A stretch of 41,152 bases of DNA from Welwitschia mirabilis (Eukaryota; Gnetophyta; Gnetopsida; Welwitschiales). The stretch lies in the NCBI GenBank assembly GCA_051453625.1, contig JBOZIK010000001.1:223139175-223180326 (forward strand), in the 5' to 3' direction. Each line of letters begins with the position of its first letter. Position 1 is the first letter of the stretch. The position numbers and the translations under genes are program-made. Below the pieces are notes generated by a model. That model saw only the letters and a program-made list of their open reading frames with translations. It did not search any database and was not told the DNA's origin. Shown piece by piece: positions 1-10,850 of the stretch.

Positions 1-453
1 AAATAGAATTGCTTGTACTTATCATTATCATACCAATGGTTAAGCTAAAAATGCAAATAGAGAAATTAAAAAAATGATTCAAAAATTAGTCTCAGTCAGT
101 AAGAAAACCTGGTCCCCTAAACTTAATGATGTTCTTTGGGCTTACCATACTACTTGATATGACTCTCTAGGTTTCTCACCCTATGAAATTGTGTACAATA
201 AAGTGTGTGTATTACCGGTTGATGTTTGCTATAATTTGTATCGATCTACACATTAACTTAACCTTATAGACTTGAATGATAATCTTAAAATTTAACTAGC
301 CTAACTCAACCATTTATATGAAAAATGTACTCATGCTTCACATTGTCAACTCATTCATAAAACACAATCCAAGTTTAGACATGATAAAAATATTATTCAT
401 AAATAGTTTTAACTTGGTCAACTTATCCTTTTATATAACATCGGAGTACACCT
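1..453 (+). pseudogene. Athila integrase, C-terminal fragment (left copy)
   Basis: Integrase inserts element cDNA into the chromosome; only the end of the catalytic core and the following domain remain. Readable pieces are TNG at about 33-40, the helix with IEKLKKMIQKL at about 58-90, WSPKLNDVLWAYHTT at about 111-155 and LGFSPYEIVYNK at about 166-201. A stop (TAA, 41-43) sits where the family has the Gln of NGQ-A-E, and the same stop is present in the second copy at 9608-9610. Further stops follow (TGA near 155, TAA near 254). The domain runs into the gap at 454. No function is possible. Confidence 0.78.
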
Positions 454-683
454 NNNNNNNNNNNNNNNNNNNNNNNNNNNNNNNNNNNNNNNNNNNNNNN
501 NNNNNNNNNNNNNNNNNNNNNNNNNNNNNNNNNNNNNNNNNNNNNNNNNNNNNNNNNNNNNNNNNNNNNNNNNNNNNNNNNNNNNNNNNNNNNNNNNNNN
601 NNNNNNNNNNNNNNNNNNNNNNNNNNNNNNNNNNNNNNNNNNNNNNNNNNNNNNNNNNNNNNNNNNNNNNNNNNNNNNNNNNN
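454..683. other. Assembly gap (N), 230 bases
   Basis: A run of N. By alignment to the second copy it should contain the integrase C-terminal tail, which is present there at about 10020-10190. Confidence 0.99.
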
Positions 684-689
684 TCTTTC

Positions 690-1092
690 TTAACTCATTC
701 CTTAGGTCAACATCATGTTATCACTTGAATATTTTTAACTTAACATATGTATTTACTTATTAAGTTTCCATGATTAGTAATATTTTACTTGGGTATTTTT
801 AAATGATAAGATTGACTTCATCTAATCTTTAGACATTTGTATGTCTATGAACTTTATTTTAAAAGGAAGATGTCTTAGTTCTTTTATTCTCTTTTAATGA
901 TGTGAGTAATTAGTTGTTTTTGCATGTTCATACTTTGTTACTCATCTCATTCTTTTACTTTTACCTTACAAGTACTTGGTCATGTGAAATGAATTAACAA
1001 AAAAAAAAGACCATGTTCTTTCATGTTATATCTCTAAAATATGGTAATCATGATGTACTACCATAAGTGCACTAAGGTAAATATTCCTGAGA
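690..1092 (+). other. Athila 3' region, block A hairpin and spacer (left copy)
   Basis: No gene is seen. The part at 800-862 is the left copy of a short block also present at about 10370-10430 and 30985-31050. It can form a small hairpin: AAGATT (808-813) pairs with AATCTT (824-829). A purine run (A10 plus GA, about 999-1010) lies a little upstream of block B, at the place where the second copy has a GA microsatellite. Confidence 0.6.
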
Positions 1093-1215
1093 AGGACCTT
1101 TGATAGTGTGATATGGTAGCTGTGGGAACTCCACTGGGGGGTCAATTGGCCATGCTGTATGGGTCCTTACTCCTGTAACAGTGGTTGCACTCCCATCATC
1201 ATGAGAAAAATTTAA
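1092..1215 (+). other. Conserved noncoding block B (left Athila copy)
   Basis: A noncoding segment with key strings GGACCTTTG, GTGATATGGTAGC, ACTCCAC and GTGGTTGCACTCCC. It recurs in the second Athila copy (10730-10850) and in the Tat element (31245-31375), always on the same strand and downstream of integrase. A 13-base hairpin lies at 1122-1134 (GTGGG, loop AAC, TCCAC, with one G-T pair). No reading frame survives in it. Its role is unknown. Confidence 0.7.
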
Positions 1216-2481
1216 ATTATGAGGCTACAAGATTAGTGGTATTCTTGGTGTCATCAGAGGTGCTTGTTTTTTAGACTCATTTTTCTTTATTTATTTCTAA
1301 TACTTTCATATGACTACTCTATTTTTTGGATTCTAGTATTATTTTAATATGGTGGCTTATAAGTTCCTATTTTAAGCAGCTTTTTATCTTATCATTCATT
1401 GTTTAATAACATTAGTGTACTCGACATTGTCATAATAATTGTCTATTCGAGTGAAACTTTATGAATTTTTACATTATGTCATGCATCATTATTAGGTAAT
1501 TTTATGATTATTGCCAAGAAAATTTGCTANNNNNNNNNNNNNNNNNNNNNNNNNNNNNNNNNNNNNNNNNNNNNNNNNNNNNNNNNNNNNNNNNNNNNNN
1601 NAGTTATTTTTTTTGGATTTTTTCAAAGTCATTTTTCATACTTTATTGGCATCATATTATGGATCTAATCATTTTCTAGTTTCTTATTGATATTTATTCA
1701 TAATTTTTCTAAAGGATGATTTTTTTCTTTCTGATAGGGTCCTATAATCTGATGAGTTCTAGTTCTTCTTTTTCATGTATTTAAGAACATTTGAGGATTC
1801 TTTGAGCATTGCTTCTTTCCACTTAGTACATTTTATTCTATTACCACCTTTTCCTTCTTCACCATGAGGATGTTCTTTACGATGTTTCTTTAGTTTTTTC
1901 CTATTTTCTATTTTCATTTTGTTTTTGTTTTTTTGTGTTTGTTTATTTTTTAGATTTTTTGTGTTTCACCTTTTTCTTCAAATAAATTATTTTATGACTT
2001 TCATTCCATGTTCATCATCCCAACAATAGAGGGGATGATACTCCTCATTTATTCTTGGTGCAATTCGGGACATCTTGCTTCTCCTATTAGGGGGGCAGGA
2101 CATATTTCTAGTTATTATTCTATAATTTTTAGCATAAATTTTTCATATTTTGGGCTTTCACGATCTAAATTTATGATGGGTTATTTGGATTAGTTTTTCA
2201 TATTATTTGAATAAATGAAAATTCATGAACTTTATCTTACAGGATGCATCAGTACACTCAAATTTTTTTTAGTAGCCATGTTTCAGATCATTTAAAAAAT
2301 GATATATCTACTCTTGTCCTTTGCCCTTATGATGATACTAATGAACTTAAATGCATCACTTTTTTGGAAGATAGCACTACTTAAGTCTATCACGTTAGTC
2401 CATTATCACTGTTTATGTAATATGCATACAATTTTTATTCTATAAGCCATCAAAGTTACATTTTCTATGATTTTTGTATGT
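1216..2481 (+). other. Athila 3' region, remainder (left copy)
   Basis: AT-rich sequence colinear with about 10850-12076. No open frame of note and no recognisable envelope-like gene. A palindromic motif lies at 2014-2039: ATCATCCC pairs with GGGATGAT across a ten-base loop. The short open frame at 2008-2193 reads through this motif and looks like chance. Confidence 0.6.
1530..1601. other. Assembly gap (N), 72 bases
   Basis: A run of N inside the left copy of the Athila 3' region. Confidence 0.99.
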
Positions 2482-2581
2482 NNNNNNNNNNNNNNNNNNN
2501 NNNNNNNNNNNNNNNNNNNNNNNNNNNNNNNNNNNNNNNNNNNNNNNNNNNNNNNNNNNNNNNNNNNNNNNNNNNNNNNNN
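2482..2581. other. Assembly gap (N), exactly 100 bases
   Basis: A run of exactly 100 N, often used for gaps of unknown length. The join between the left Athila copy and the foreign fragment that follows is hidden here. Confidence 0.99.
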
Positions 2582-2834
2582 AGAACCCTTAAGGAAATCT
2601 TTGTATTTTGTGTCTTTTCACCAAAGTTTTACTCATAGATGCTTGATAAGAGATACTTTAAAAAATGATCCTTGCTTGGTGCTATCATCTACTTTAAATC
2701 GATCATGCACTACTTTGAGTTGACACATCCTAATAAATGACACATGCTATAATGTAGTTTGGTATTACATTCTTCCCTCCTTGAGAAGTTTTCATCCTCA
2801 AAATCTAATTAAGTAATTTATCGCTATTACGATG
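2582..2834 (-). mobile_element. Chromovirus 3'-end fragment (LTR start plus polypurine tract)
   Basis: Read on the minus strand, 2834 to 2761 gives the usual end of a chromovirus internal region: a TTGAGGATGAAAA string, then a purine tract (AAGGAGGGAAGAA, complement of about 2771-2783), then an LTR start TGTAATACC (complement of 2761-2769). The rest, to 2582, would be the first part of that LTR. It replaces the last bases of the Athila 3' region and about the first ten bases of the adjacent Athila LTR. Similar strings occur in the main chromovirus at about 14184-14225. The assignment is by motif only. Confidence 0.6.
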
Positions 2835-3063
2835 CCAATCAGTAGGAATTTGATGGTGTTTTGAGTACTTTTGCAAGACATTCATATAGACTTTAATGTA
2901 ATACATATGATCATAGAGATTTAATAGGATGATCAGTAAAACATATGATCCTTAGCATCTTTGGTAGTTTCTCAAGCCATTTCTAACACTGCATACTTGG
3001 AAGAAAGACTTCATGATGCAAAAGACTGATTTACTTTTGAGATTAGAAAAAAGTAAGACTATT

Positions 3064-3290
3064 GTCCCATATCTCGTCCCCATGATAGGTAAGATGATGA
3101 CACTGCTAATATGGATAGAAGCTACGAGGATTACAATAGCACATGAAGACATGTGGTACATGGTGACGTCCCTTATTTTATTCTAACGATAAGCAAGATG
3201 ATGACACTACTAACATGAACAGAAGCTGTGAGGCTAATAGCAGGGCATGAATACATGTGGCACATGGTGATGTCCCCTATGTCGTCCCAA
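3064..3290 (+). repeat. 104-bp tandem duplication inside the Athila LTR
   Basis: GTCCC recurs at 3064, 3168 and 3272. Other landmarks keep the same offset: AAGATGATGA at 3091 and 3195, CATGGTGA at 3159 and 3263. Two complete units of 104 bp are followed by a partial third. The right LTR has a single unit flanked by related CCCTATGT / CCCTTATGT strings, which probably served as the recombining ends. Confidence 0.9.
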
Positions 3291-3427
3291 TAATAGGAAG
3301 GACAATAGTTATTTTTGCATGTTTGGGAAGAAATATCTTTGTAAATGGGGTCAAGTAACTCATGTGGGTTCTTAGGATTTTATTTTCCACCTCTAGGGTT
3401 TTGTTTCTAGAACCTCAAATGCAAAAC

Positions 3428-3434
3428 TATAAAT
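3428..3434 (+). promoter_or_regulatory. Probable TATA box of the Athila LTR (middle copy)
   Basis: TATAAAT in the context ACTATAAATA, matched by TATAAAT at 12787-12793 in the other LTR. Placement in mid-LTR suits a U3 promoter. Conservation in both LTRs is the main support; transcription is not shown. Confidence 0.55.
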
Positions 3435-4181
3435 ATCCTTCGCCTCCTTTATTTCTAGGCCCATCTTTTATACTTAATACTTTTAATAAAGGATTAAAGG
3501 GTAAGAGGTCCATCAAGAGCTACAGAAAGGTGTTCCTTTAGTATTACACTAAGTTTCTTTCCTTAAGGTGCTATTGTCCTATTTGTAAGTGGATGTAATG
3601 TTTTTTAATACTCTTTTAAATCAATTTAATTATCATTTCATTTTCATTTTGTATGTCCCTTATGGTTTAAATTAATCATAGTTTATTTTGATAACTTTAT
3701 GATTTATCTAGATCATAATGGTAACATTTGTTAAGGTTGACCTTGCTTAGTAGAAGATTTATGTTACTTTTTCATTTCATTTTGTATTGCATTCCATACC
3801 TTACTTGGATAGATCTAATAGTTTATATTGGTTAAGAACTAGTTGGATGCTCTTCTTAATTGATATAATCTATAGAAAAGGTAGTCCTTGTGATACAAGT
3901 ACTAAGATATAAGTAGAATTCATTTCCATTTTTGTTCACTACAATTCATATCCATTGTTCTTCCATTACTTTTACATTATTATTTGCTTTCAAACATTAA
4001 AAGATAAAGACTAAAAATACTCTTAGAAATCAATTTTCTAACTTTGAGCCTAGTGCTTTCATTGGTATTAAGACATTTGGATGAACTCATATCTATATTT
4101 GAGTGTGTTTTCTACAACTTATTTGATTTATAGGTTTACCTAAAGGACTTTAAAATTATATAAATTCACATCATAACATTT

Positions 4182-4199
4182 TGGCACTATTGCCGAGAA
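4182..4199 (+). other. Primer binding site, tRNA-Asp type (decayed)
   Basis: TGGCACTATTGCCGAGAA begins three bases after the LTR end. It resembles the tRNA-Asp-complementary site known for Athila elements, with several transitions. It would prime minus-strand DNA synthesis. It fixes the LTR end at 4178 and the direction of the element. Confidence 0.8.
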
Positions 4200-4741
4200 G
4201 TGCTGTGAGGAGCTAAGAAAATTGTTATTAATTAGATAAGTACCTTGAATCTATTATTTAGATTATTTATTTAACTTAATGTTGTATTTCTAGTGTAGAT
4301 TAAAGCAGATTTATTTTTGAATAATTTTATTTTTTGCAATTTTTCTTATGGATCTTGTTATTTTATTTATCATCCCCATCACCTAGGACATGATAGTTTA
4401 AAATTTTGAAATTAGTTTTTATTTTTCATAATTTTCTTTATTTTTCTTTCATAATAAGCCATCATTGTATCTGTTATTCTCATGATAAGAAGGACAACAT
4501 TTCTATAATTTTTTTCCAATTTTGATATTTTCTTCTCCATAAATTAAATATACTATCATTCTTCTTATTGTTCCCATGATAGTCTGGATTATAGTCTAGT
4601 TTGCTTCTATTAGAATTTTTGTTGTTTTGGATTTTTATTACTATGATCATCATCCTTTCTGTTGTTCTCACAATAAGGTAGATGATGTTCTGCTATTTTT
4701 GATGATGAATTTTATTAGTTGATTAAGCATGTAGGAACATG
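4200..4741 (+). other. Athila 5' leader with three copies of an inverted motif
   Basis: Untranslated leader between PBS and gag; no gene is seen. It contains three copies, on the opposite strand, of the palindromic motif found in the LTRs and 3' region: about 4459-4500, 4553-4586 and 4646-4687. The last can form a stem of CATCATC (4648-4654) with GATGATG (4681-4687). Confidence 0.6.
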
Positions 4742-6520
4742 ATGAACTCTGGTAAAAAGACAAAATATTAGAGAGAATAGAACCTGATTGAACAAAATAT
4801 CATAGAAGAATTATTCAACTTTAAGCGAAATCTAAATGTGCACAACCTAGGTATGCAAATTTCCATAATTAATGAATAAGATTTTTCAGCTTTTATTATT
4901 TGAAAATTAGATTTTGCAAAACAAAATTATATTGTAGAAGTAGATCGTACTATTTATTTGAATATGTTGAATGTATCGAAATCGTTATAAAAATAAAAGT
5001 AAGTTACTTCATCTAATTCTTCAATCATAATAGGAACTTCTTCTTTAAATGTGAATGTTACTCTTAGGATTTAATTGTAAATAGAAAACCTGAAATTCAA
5101 AATCCTTTTGATTTACCTCTTTGAGATGATATAGAATTAAGAAATTTAAGTGCTTATTTAACTTTTTTGGGGGAATCAGAGAAAGATCCTTTTCAACATT
5201 TATCTGATATTGAATAACTTATGCTTACCTTGGAAAATGAAAAGAAATGTATTAGTGGCTATACTTATATGATTATTTTTCTAGTTACACTTAGAGGAAG
5301 AGCAAATGATTGGCTCAAAATTATCCCATATAAAAGTCTTAGATCTTAGAGTCAAGTGTAAGAAGTGTTTATTAAAATAATTTTGAGTGAGAATTACAAG
5401 AAAAGAAGTAATCAACTTTCAATAAGAAAGTCATGGGAATTATGCAATAGCTTATGAAAATTTTAGAATCTCTAGTCATTTTAAAATTATTGGTGAATTT
5501 TATAAAGAAGAGATAGTAGATTATTTTTAAAGTGGATTGAATGCTTCAACAAAGAAATTGGTAGATTTTTCTTGTGAAGGAAACTCGTTGAATTCAGGCC
5601 TATAAGAGGCATGGAATGTGCTAGAAAATTTGGTAGAAATAAATAAAACTTGACCCAAGTCCACTAAATAAAATCGCATCATATGATAAACTCTAAAGGA
5701 TTTAAAAGAAGTAAAACATGATAAGGAAGAAGAAAGGGAGGACTCAACCAACCTAATAAAATATTTTACTAATACTTTGAAGAACTATACATAAATAATA
5801 GTTGATGTAAAGATAGTAAAAAATAAAAACTCAACTTCAAATTGTGAAAATTGTAAGGATGATTCTCGTCCCATAAAAGAATACCCTTTGTTACCAACCT
5901 GTAAGAAGAAGATGTTTAAGGAAGTGCGTGCCTTCAATCAAAGAGCACCTAAATTTAAAAATAATCATAATTCCAACAAAGATTATGTGAGTAATCTTAA
6001 TGGAAACCATTTGAAAGTAGATTCAAGATCTCCAACTTTCAACCCAATTTTCAACAAAATCATAATGATCCACTTAGAGAGTCCATAGAAGAGATGAGAA
6101 AAATGCAAGAGAAAACAATAACAACATTGAGAAGACCAATAGGAATATTGAAAACTTAGTAAATATTATTCAACAAACAATCCTTTCTAATCAAAGATCA
6201 CAAGGTTCTCTTACATCTCAATTAATACCCAATTAAGATAAAGTTATAAGGAGCTAAAAATAGTGACAGGAAGTGGTAAGGATAAAACATCTCCTACTCA
6301 TAAGGTTTCAACTTCAAAAATAATGAAATAAATAAGGAAGATGATGTGGATATTTTAGATTTATACAACCTTCCATTGACATCATCTACAAAGGCCTCCC
6401 CTAAAGATAATTCATAAGAAAATAAAGGAAAGAAATCATCCATCCCTTGGCTTAATAGATTAAATACAAATCCTCCCTTTAATGAATACTTAAAATCTTT
6501 GATGCAAGGAGTTAACATTA
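4742..6520 (+). pseudogene. Athila gag (capsid/nucleocapsid polyprotein), broken
   Basis: Gag builds the virus-like particle that packages element RNA. The first ATG in a plausible place is at 4742; the true start is uncertain. The capsid part is clearest at about 5150-5340 (ESEKDPFQHLSDIE, LRGRANDWLKIIP) and 5480-5630 (GEFYKEEIVDYF, GLNASTKKLVDF). A zinc-knuckle relic lies at 5843-5884: Cys at 5843 and 5852 are kept, and the last Cys is Tyr (TAC, 5882-5884). The stretch 5888-6088 after it is open. There are many stops and at least one frameshift. The boundary with protease near 6520 is approximate. Confidence 0.7.
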
Positions 6521-7110
6521 ACCTGTCTTTTTTGGAAACTCTTACAAGAAAATCCTAAATATTCTAAGTTATGAAAAGATTTTATAAGAAGAAATAAAAA
6601 ACATACCATTCTTAGCAAATTTTTTCTTTCCTCATTTCTTTCCAACTTAATCTTGCAAAAATGTCCTGAATTTAAAGATCCTGGGGCTGCAACTAAGTGT
6701 TACCTTAAAAGGAAATAAAAAAATTAGAAAAGCTTTTATTAACATAGAAACAAGTGTAAATGTCATACCTCTTCACATATGTAAGAGACTTAGGTTAGAA
6801 AATAGAGTTAAACCTACATCTATCATCTTGGAATTAGCTGATACCTCAATCAAGAAACCATTGAAAATTATCAAAGACCTAGTTATCCAAATTAAGAAAG
6901 CTTTTTATTCCATTGATGTTATCATAATTAAGATAGAACATGATGGAGGATATCCACTACTTTTAAAAAGAAAATTTTGTACAACTGCCCATTGTATCAT
7001 TGACACACGATATAGGATGATGAGATACCATTTTAACAACAAATAAATTACCATTAGAGGTTTTGATGCTATTGTGAAAGACATATGAACTGAGTTTAAC
7101 TTTGAAGATG
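6521..7110 (+). pseudogene. Athila aspartic protease, inactive
   Basis: The protease cuts the Gag-Pol polyprotein. Reading begins in one frame up to a KDPG string near 6674 and shifts to another near 6710, then stays open to the stop at 7044-7046. The active-site loop reads INIETSVNVIP, with Asn (AAC, 6741-6743) at the catalytic Asp position, so it could not cut. ICKRLRLENRVKPTS and LELADTSIKKPL (to about 6860) and IEHDGGYPLLLKRKF (about 6930-6975) follow in family order. It sits between gag and RT as expected. Confidence 0.75.
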
Positions 7111-7379
7111 AATTGAAACCAACCTTCTTTTCACAACATCAACTAATAGAAGAGAAATTAATCATGCTACATGAACTAACTTTGTATGATGACCAAACTA
7201 AAATAAACTATCTTGAGTTTAAGAATAAAGAACACATAGAATGCAAAGAAATTCAACATGTTTACTCAATAGAAAAACTTTTTAAAGAGTATCATCCAAT
7301 GTCTATCATCCACATAATATATGGGACAATAAACCAACATAACACCCATGAAATGAATAAATTGTCCTAATGATTAAAA

Positions 7380-8380
7380 TACATTTTTCTTTTTGAAAAT
7401 GAAATGAAACCTTTGATAATTAGTGACCTTCTCACTCCCCAATAAGAAATTGATTTTATCTCACTCTTAAATTCAAATAAAAATGACTTTTAAAAGGTAC
7501 ATAAAGACTTAGATGTTATTCCTCTTTATATAGTTAAAAATAAAATCTACCTTGAAGACAATGCTCAACCTATTAGACATCCCCAAAGAAGACTAAATCT
7601 AGCCCTTAAACAAATCTCTAAGATGAAGACATTAAACTTATGGATGATGGAATTATATATGCCATATCTGATAGTGAGTGGATTAGTCCTTTAATAGTAG
7701 TTCCAAAGAAAGGAGGGAAATGGATAATGTGCATCGATTATAGAAAACTTAATGAGGTCACTAAAAAAGATCATTACCCTTTATCCTTTCTTAATCAAGT
7801 TCTTGATAGAATCCAAAGGCATGCCTACTATTGCTTTCTTGATGGGTATAGTGGCCATAATCAAATTTATATAGTAAGTGAATACTAAGATAAAACTACT
7901 TTCACCTCTTCCTTTGAAACTTTGCTTTAAACAAATGTCTTTGGACTTTATAATGCCCCTCGAAACTTTTAATAAGCCATTATGGGAATATTTTCTAATA
8001 TGATAAAATACTTTATTAAAATTTTTTATGGATGACTTTTCCATATTTGGTGATACTTTTGAATAAACTAAAGTTAGATTAGAAAAAGTCTTATATTAAT
8101 GTATTGGGTGTGGCCTACATTTATGTTGGGAAAAGAGTTTTCTCATTTTGAAAGATGGAATTATTTTAGGTTATTACATTTTGAAAGAAGGGATTAGGAT
8201 GGATCCCACAAAATTTGATATCATTATAAACCTTAACCCTTTAACTAATGTTAAACAAGTTAGATCTTTTCTTGGAGATGCTAATTTTTATTGACAATTA
8301 ATTCATGATTATGCTAAAACTTGTAAACCTCTCAACTCCTTAATTGAAAAAAGATGTTAAAATTCTATTGTAATTATTCA
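7380..8380 (+). pseudogene. Athila reverse transcriptase, broken but with catalytic motif kept
   Basis: RT copies element RNA into DNA. In order: QPIRHPQRRLN near 7567, ISDSEWISPLIVVPKKGGKW (7669-7728), CIDYRKLNEVTKKDHYP (about 7732-7780), YYCFLDGYSGHNQI (about 7828-7870), and FMDDFSIFGD at 8025-8054, in which both catalytic Asp are present. Stops and frameshifts separate the pieces, for example the stop ending the open part at about 7888. The region near 8240-8300 (VKQVRSFLGD) marks the RT end. This is the best kept catalytic centre in the element. Confidence 0.82.
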
Positions 8381-8815
8381 TGCTAACTTGATTTTAAAAT
8401 CCTTAAGGAAAACATCTCTTATAAACCTACTATCATAGGTCCTAATTACAACAAAGACTTTAAACTTATGTTTGATGTAAGCAACATTGCTATAGGAGGG
8501 GTCTTTGGCCAAAAATATAAAACTAGTTTCAAGGTCATATCTTATCTAAGTAAAACTTTGTTAAGTTCCCAATCCAACTACACTACCATTAAGAGAGAAA
8601 TTCTTGCTATTATCCTTTTCTTAGATCATCCTCAACATTATATTCTTTGTTTTCATATCAATGTTTACATAGATCATGCAATAATCTACTATCTCATGAC
8701 TAAAAAAGATTTGAATGTTAGACTTATTAGATGGATTCTTTTAATGCAAGAATTTAATCTTACCATCATTGATAAGGCTGGAAAAAATAACAGTGTTATT
8801 AATCATATTTCTTGA
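8381..8815 (+). pseudogene. Athila RNase H domain
   Basis: RNase H removes the RNA of the RNA-DNA hybrid. The piece 8468-8812 is open for 115 residues. It has LMFDVSN (first Asp kept), TIKREILAI (Glu kept), VYIDHA (Asp kept) and, at the end, VINHIS, where the last acidic residue is Asn (AAT, 8801-8803). RLIRWILLMQEFNLTI precedes that end. It follows RT directly, as in all Ty3/gypsy pol genes. It is the longest intact coding piece of the Athila element. Confidence 0.82.
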
Positions 8816-8899
8816 CTTTCATGCTTCGATGCTGAAACTCCCATTAATGATTGTTTTTCTAATGAGCAACTCTTTGCAATTAAATAATTGTATACTATA

Positions 8900-10190
8900 T
8901 CATCTTCTTACCCTACTCTTTGGTATGCTAACATCATGAATTACCTTATAACTATGAAAACTCCTCAACATTATAGCCATACTCAATGTAAAACGTTTCT
9001 TCATAGGATCGGTGACTATGAATGAAATGAACCCCATCTTTATCAATGTTGCAAAGATCAAATTATGTGTAAATCTGTGCCTAAATGGGAAATATTAGAA
9101 ATCTTAAAACTTTACCATGGTGGGATACATGGAAAACACTTTAGTGGCTAAAATACCTTCATAAAAATTCTTCACTCTGATTTCTATTGGCATACTCTTT
9201 TTAAAGACTCATTTAACTTTTCTAGGAAGTCTGATACATGTGAATACTAAGGTAGCCTAACTTGTTCTCATGATATTCCCCTCCAACCCATACTTGAATG
9301 TGAATCTTTTAATTATTAGATAATTAACTTTATTGATCCAATTACACCACCTTCTAATAATAGAAATTATATCCTTATAGCTATGTATTATATTATTAAG
9401 TGGGTTGAAGTTATTTCTGTTACCAAAAATGATGCCTGAACCATTTGCAACTTTGTTCGAACTCATATTTTTCAATGATTTGGTTTTTCATGTATTATTA
9501 TTAGTGATTAAGAAACTCATTTTATTAATCACCTCTTTTGAAAAATTCTTTTATCCATTGATGTTGAACATAGAATTGCTTATGCCTATCATTCTCAAAC
9601 CAATGGTTAAGCTGAAAATCCAAATAGAGAGATCAAAAAAATGCTTCAAAAATTAGCCTCTATCAATATGAAAACTTGATCCTCTAAACTTAATGATGCT
9701 CTTTGGGCCTTATTGTCCTACTTGGTGTAACTCTCTAGGTTTCTCACCTTAGGAACTTTTGTACAGCAAAGTGTATGAATTACCAGCTAAAGTTTGCTAT
9801 AATTCTTATCGATCCACCCATCAACTTAACCTTTTGCTTTAAATAAAAATATTAAAATTTGACTATTCAAGCTCAACCATTTATATGAAAAACCTACTCA
9901 TGCCTTACATTATCAACTCATTCATAAACCTCCAGCCAAGATTAAACATAATAAAAATATTATTCATAAATAGTTTAAACTTGGTTAACTTATTATTTTG
10001 TATAACACTTGAGTAAACATTTTACATAATAAGCTAACCTTTAAAAGTTAGATCCTTATCTTATAGAAAATGTATACTTAAATGGATTAGTTGAAATCTT
10101 CAATTTAAATGCTAGGAAAATCTAAAAAGTTAATGGACAAAGGTTAAAGATTTATGAGTCATCTCTTGATAAAACCTTGAACATGATAGA
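8900..10190 (+). pseudogene. Athila integrase, broken
   Basis: In order: a zinc-binding relic at about 9108-9245 (LYHGGIHGKHFSG, later KSDTCE, with Ser at the first Cys place); a catalytic core with INFID near 9323 (Asn AAC, 9326-9328, at the first catalytic Asp), IIKWVEVISVTKNDA (about 9393-9437), ISD followed by a stop near 9502-9510, and TNG-stop-AE at about 9599-9616; then LNDALWA near 9690 and, as the C-terminal tail, KVNGQRLKIYES at about 10126-10161. Several stops and frameshifts make it non-functional. Confidence 0.8.
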
Positions 10191-10568
10191 AGCACTTGTT
10201 TTGGAAGCCCTTCTTTATGAAAAGGAACTTTCTTCTGCCATTATCTAAATTATTTCTTAACCCATTCCTTAAGTAAACATCATGTTATCACTTGAATATA
10301 TTTAACTTGATATATGTAATTACTTATAAAGTTTTTATGATTAATAATATTTTACTTGGGCATTTTCAATGATAAGATTAGATTCATCCAATTTTCAGAC
10401 ATTCGTGTCTCTATGAACTTCATTTTAGAAGGAATATTCCTTGGTTATTTTATTCTCTTCTAATGATGTGAGTAAATTAGTTATTTTTGCATTCCTTACT
10501 TTATTACTTATCTAATTCCTTTACTTTTATCCTTATCAGTACTTGGTCATGTGGAATGATACCATAAG

Positions 10569-10569
<1 letters not shown>

Positions 10570-10627
<58 letters not shown>

Positions 10628-10638
10628 GAAGAAGAAGA
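10570..10638 (+). repeat. GA microsatellite
   Basis: An almost pure (GA)n run with two AAAG interruptions, ending in GAAGAAGATGATG. It lies just upstream of block B. The left copy has only an A-run at the matching place, so the repeat expanded after the copies split. Confidence 0.95.
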
Positions 10639-10729
10639 TGATGAAAAAAAACTACACTCTTTTATGTTATATCTCTAAACATGGTAATTATAATATCCAA
10701 CCTCAAGTACACCAGGGAAAATATTCCTA

Positions 10730-10850
10730 AGAGAAGCCTTCGGTAGTGTGATATGATAGTTGTGGAAACTCCATTCAGAAGTCAATTAGTCATACTGTGC
10801 AAGTACTTACCCCTCTAATAGTGGTTGCACTTCACTCACCATGAAAAAAT
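10730..10850 (+). other. Conserved noncoding block B (second Athila copy)
   Basis: Counterpart of 1092-1215 and 31245-31375. Key strings are GTGTGATATGATAG, GGAAACTCCA and AGTGGTTGCACTTC. The hairpin at 10762-10774 is GTGGA, loop AAC, TCCAT, with one G-T pair. No reading frame is seen. Confidence 0.7.

Larger units (their letters stand above)
1..2481 (+). mobile_element. Athila-type Ty3/gypsy element, partial left copy (integrase end plus 3' region)
   Basis: This stretch is colinear with 9568-12076 of the complete copy (position 1 matches 9568), in the same orientation. It holds the last part of the integrase, then a long 3' region without a readable gene. It is cut on the left by the window edge and on the right by a 100-base assembly gap, after which the sequence is unrelated. 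The polypurine tract and the last ~220 bases of the 3' region are therefore not seen. It precedes an LTR that also serves the next internal region, giving an INT-LTR-INT-LTR order. Assignment to Athila rests on the full copy downstream. Confidence 0.8.
2835..4178 (+). repeat. Athila LTR, middle copy
   Basis: Aligns with the right LTR (12298-13540) from CCAAT at 2835 to the shared end AAATTCACA...AACA at 4178. The first ten or so bases present in the right LTR are missing here. At 1344 bp it is about 100 bp longer than its partner, explained by an exact 104-bp tandem repeat at 3064-3290. It is followed directly by TTT and the PBS. The two LTRs differ at many positions, so the insertion is old. 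Confidence 0.85.
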
